A stretch of DNA of 64,000 bases from Barnesiella sp. (GTDB taxonomy: Bacteria > Bacteroidota > Bacteroidia > Bacteroidales > Muribaculaceae), in NCBI GenBank assembly GCA_014800945.1, contig JAAVFD010000027.1, positions 1 through 64,000 of the forward strand, written 5' to 3'. Below, piece after piece: positions 63,864 to 64,000 of the stretch (the stretch's first letter is position 1; each line of letters starts with the position of its first letter). A program made the position numbers and the translations under genes. The notes below the pieces were generated by a model that did no database searches, was not told the DNA's origin, and saw only the letters and a program-made list of their open reading frames with translations.

Positions 63864-63914
63864 AACCGCATCAGAAATGCAATTGTTTTGGGTGCAGTGC
63901 ATTTCGATGCGGTT
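63864..63914. repeat. Long imperfect stem-loop
   Basis: AACCGCATCAGAAATGCA (63864-63881) pairs with TGCATTTCGATGCGGTT (63898-63914); one bulged A, otherwise perfect, with a 16-base loop. No T run follows, so it is not a simple terminator. It sits between repeat copy 2 and the next gene start. Confidence 0.6.
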
Positions 63915-63975
63915 GGATGCTATTTGTGTGCGGATATAGAATATAGGGGATATTCAGTTAGAATTCTGAGGTAAA

Positions 63976-64000
63976 ATGAAACTTGATATCAGGGAAATCG
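63976..64000 (+). CDS. Start of a gene cut by the window end
   Basis: ATG at 63976 preceded by GAGG at suitable spacing (63968-63971); the frame reads M-K-L-D-I-R-E-I and leaves the window. Too short to identify. The following DNA would show whether it is an integrase-like or island gene. Confidence 0.4.

Overview
The window looks like a chromosome segment from Bacteroidota, order Bacteroidales, possibly Muribaculaceae; the family is inferred from gene content and no search was run. Supporting signs are many start sites preceded by the Bacteroidota -7 promoter box TAnnTTTG, a FeoA-FeoB fusion, a BioG-BioC fusion, the nusB-yajC-ybbR-coaE and lpxK-pnp-thiL gene strings, and DUF3943 and FadL-type outer-membrane proteins.

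Layout. Bases 1-7340 are the right end of a prophage: a two-gene lysis cassette on + (endolysin amidase, DUF6808-like protein) converges on a three-gene tail module on - (small protein, tape measure, distal-tail-like). A tRNA 3'-end fragment at 7317-7339 probably marks the attachment site. Bases 7600-9205 hold a secreted carboxymuconolactone decarboxylase/cupin fusion and superoxide dismutase. Bases 9358-20950 form one long + strand gene string: biotin genes bioA-bioF-bioGC, an LptF/LptG permease, ribBA, a transglutaminase-like lipoprotein, dCMP deaminase, a C-terminal processing protease and 5-formyl-THF cyclo-ligase. Then come feoAB, mutS2 (-), a DUF308 membrane protein, a secreted Trp/Gly/Pro repeat protein, a FadL-like porin and two alpha/beta hydrolases. 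Bases 32398-40722 hold sppA-lpxK-pnp-thiL and nusB-yajC-ybbR-coaE. Bases 40688-45273 on - carry a nitrilase-family amidase, an acyltransferase, a small conserved protein, a threonine-synthase-like protein without the catalytic lysine, and a DUF3943 protein. Next are a Nim-like flavoprotein, a cupin, a TIGR04076 protein and the translation cluster thrS-infC-rpmI-rplT. A - strand string from 58273 down to 50815 carries speA-truA-C69 dipeptidase-C1 peptidase-thioredoxin-like-queD-queE. A TPR lipoprotein and tRNA-Gly(CCC) follow.

Bases 60370-64000 are an accessory island downstream of tRNA-Gly: an integrase N-terminal stub, two unknown membrane proteins, a lipoprotein, two tiny ORFs and a secreted Cys-rich mini-protein, bracketed by copies of a 20-bp direct repeat.

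The most notable points are the threonine-synthase-like pseudoenzyme, an internally duplicated NusB, a hairpin with a mini-ORF over the tape-measure ribosome-binding site, and the island with two small exported proteins sharing an H-x4-C ... C-x2-C signature. No CRISPR array, rRNA or complete insertion sequence was seen.
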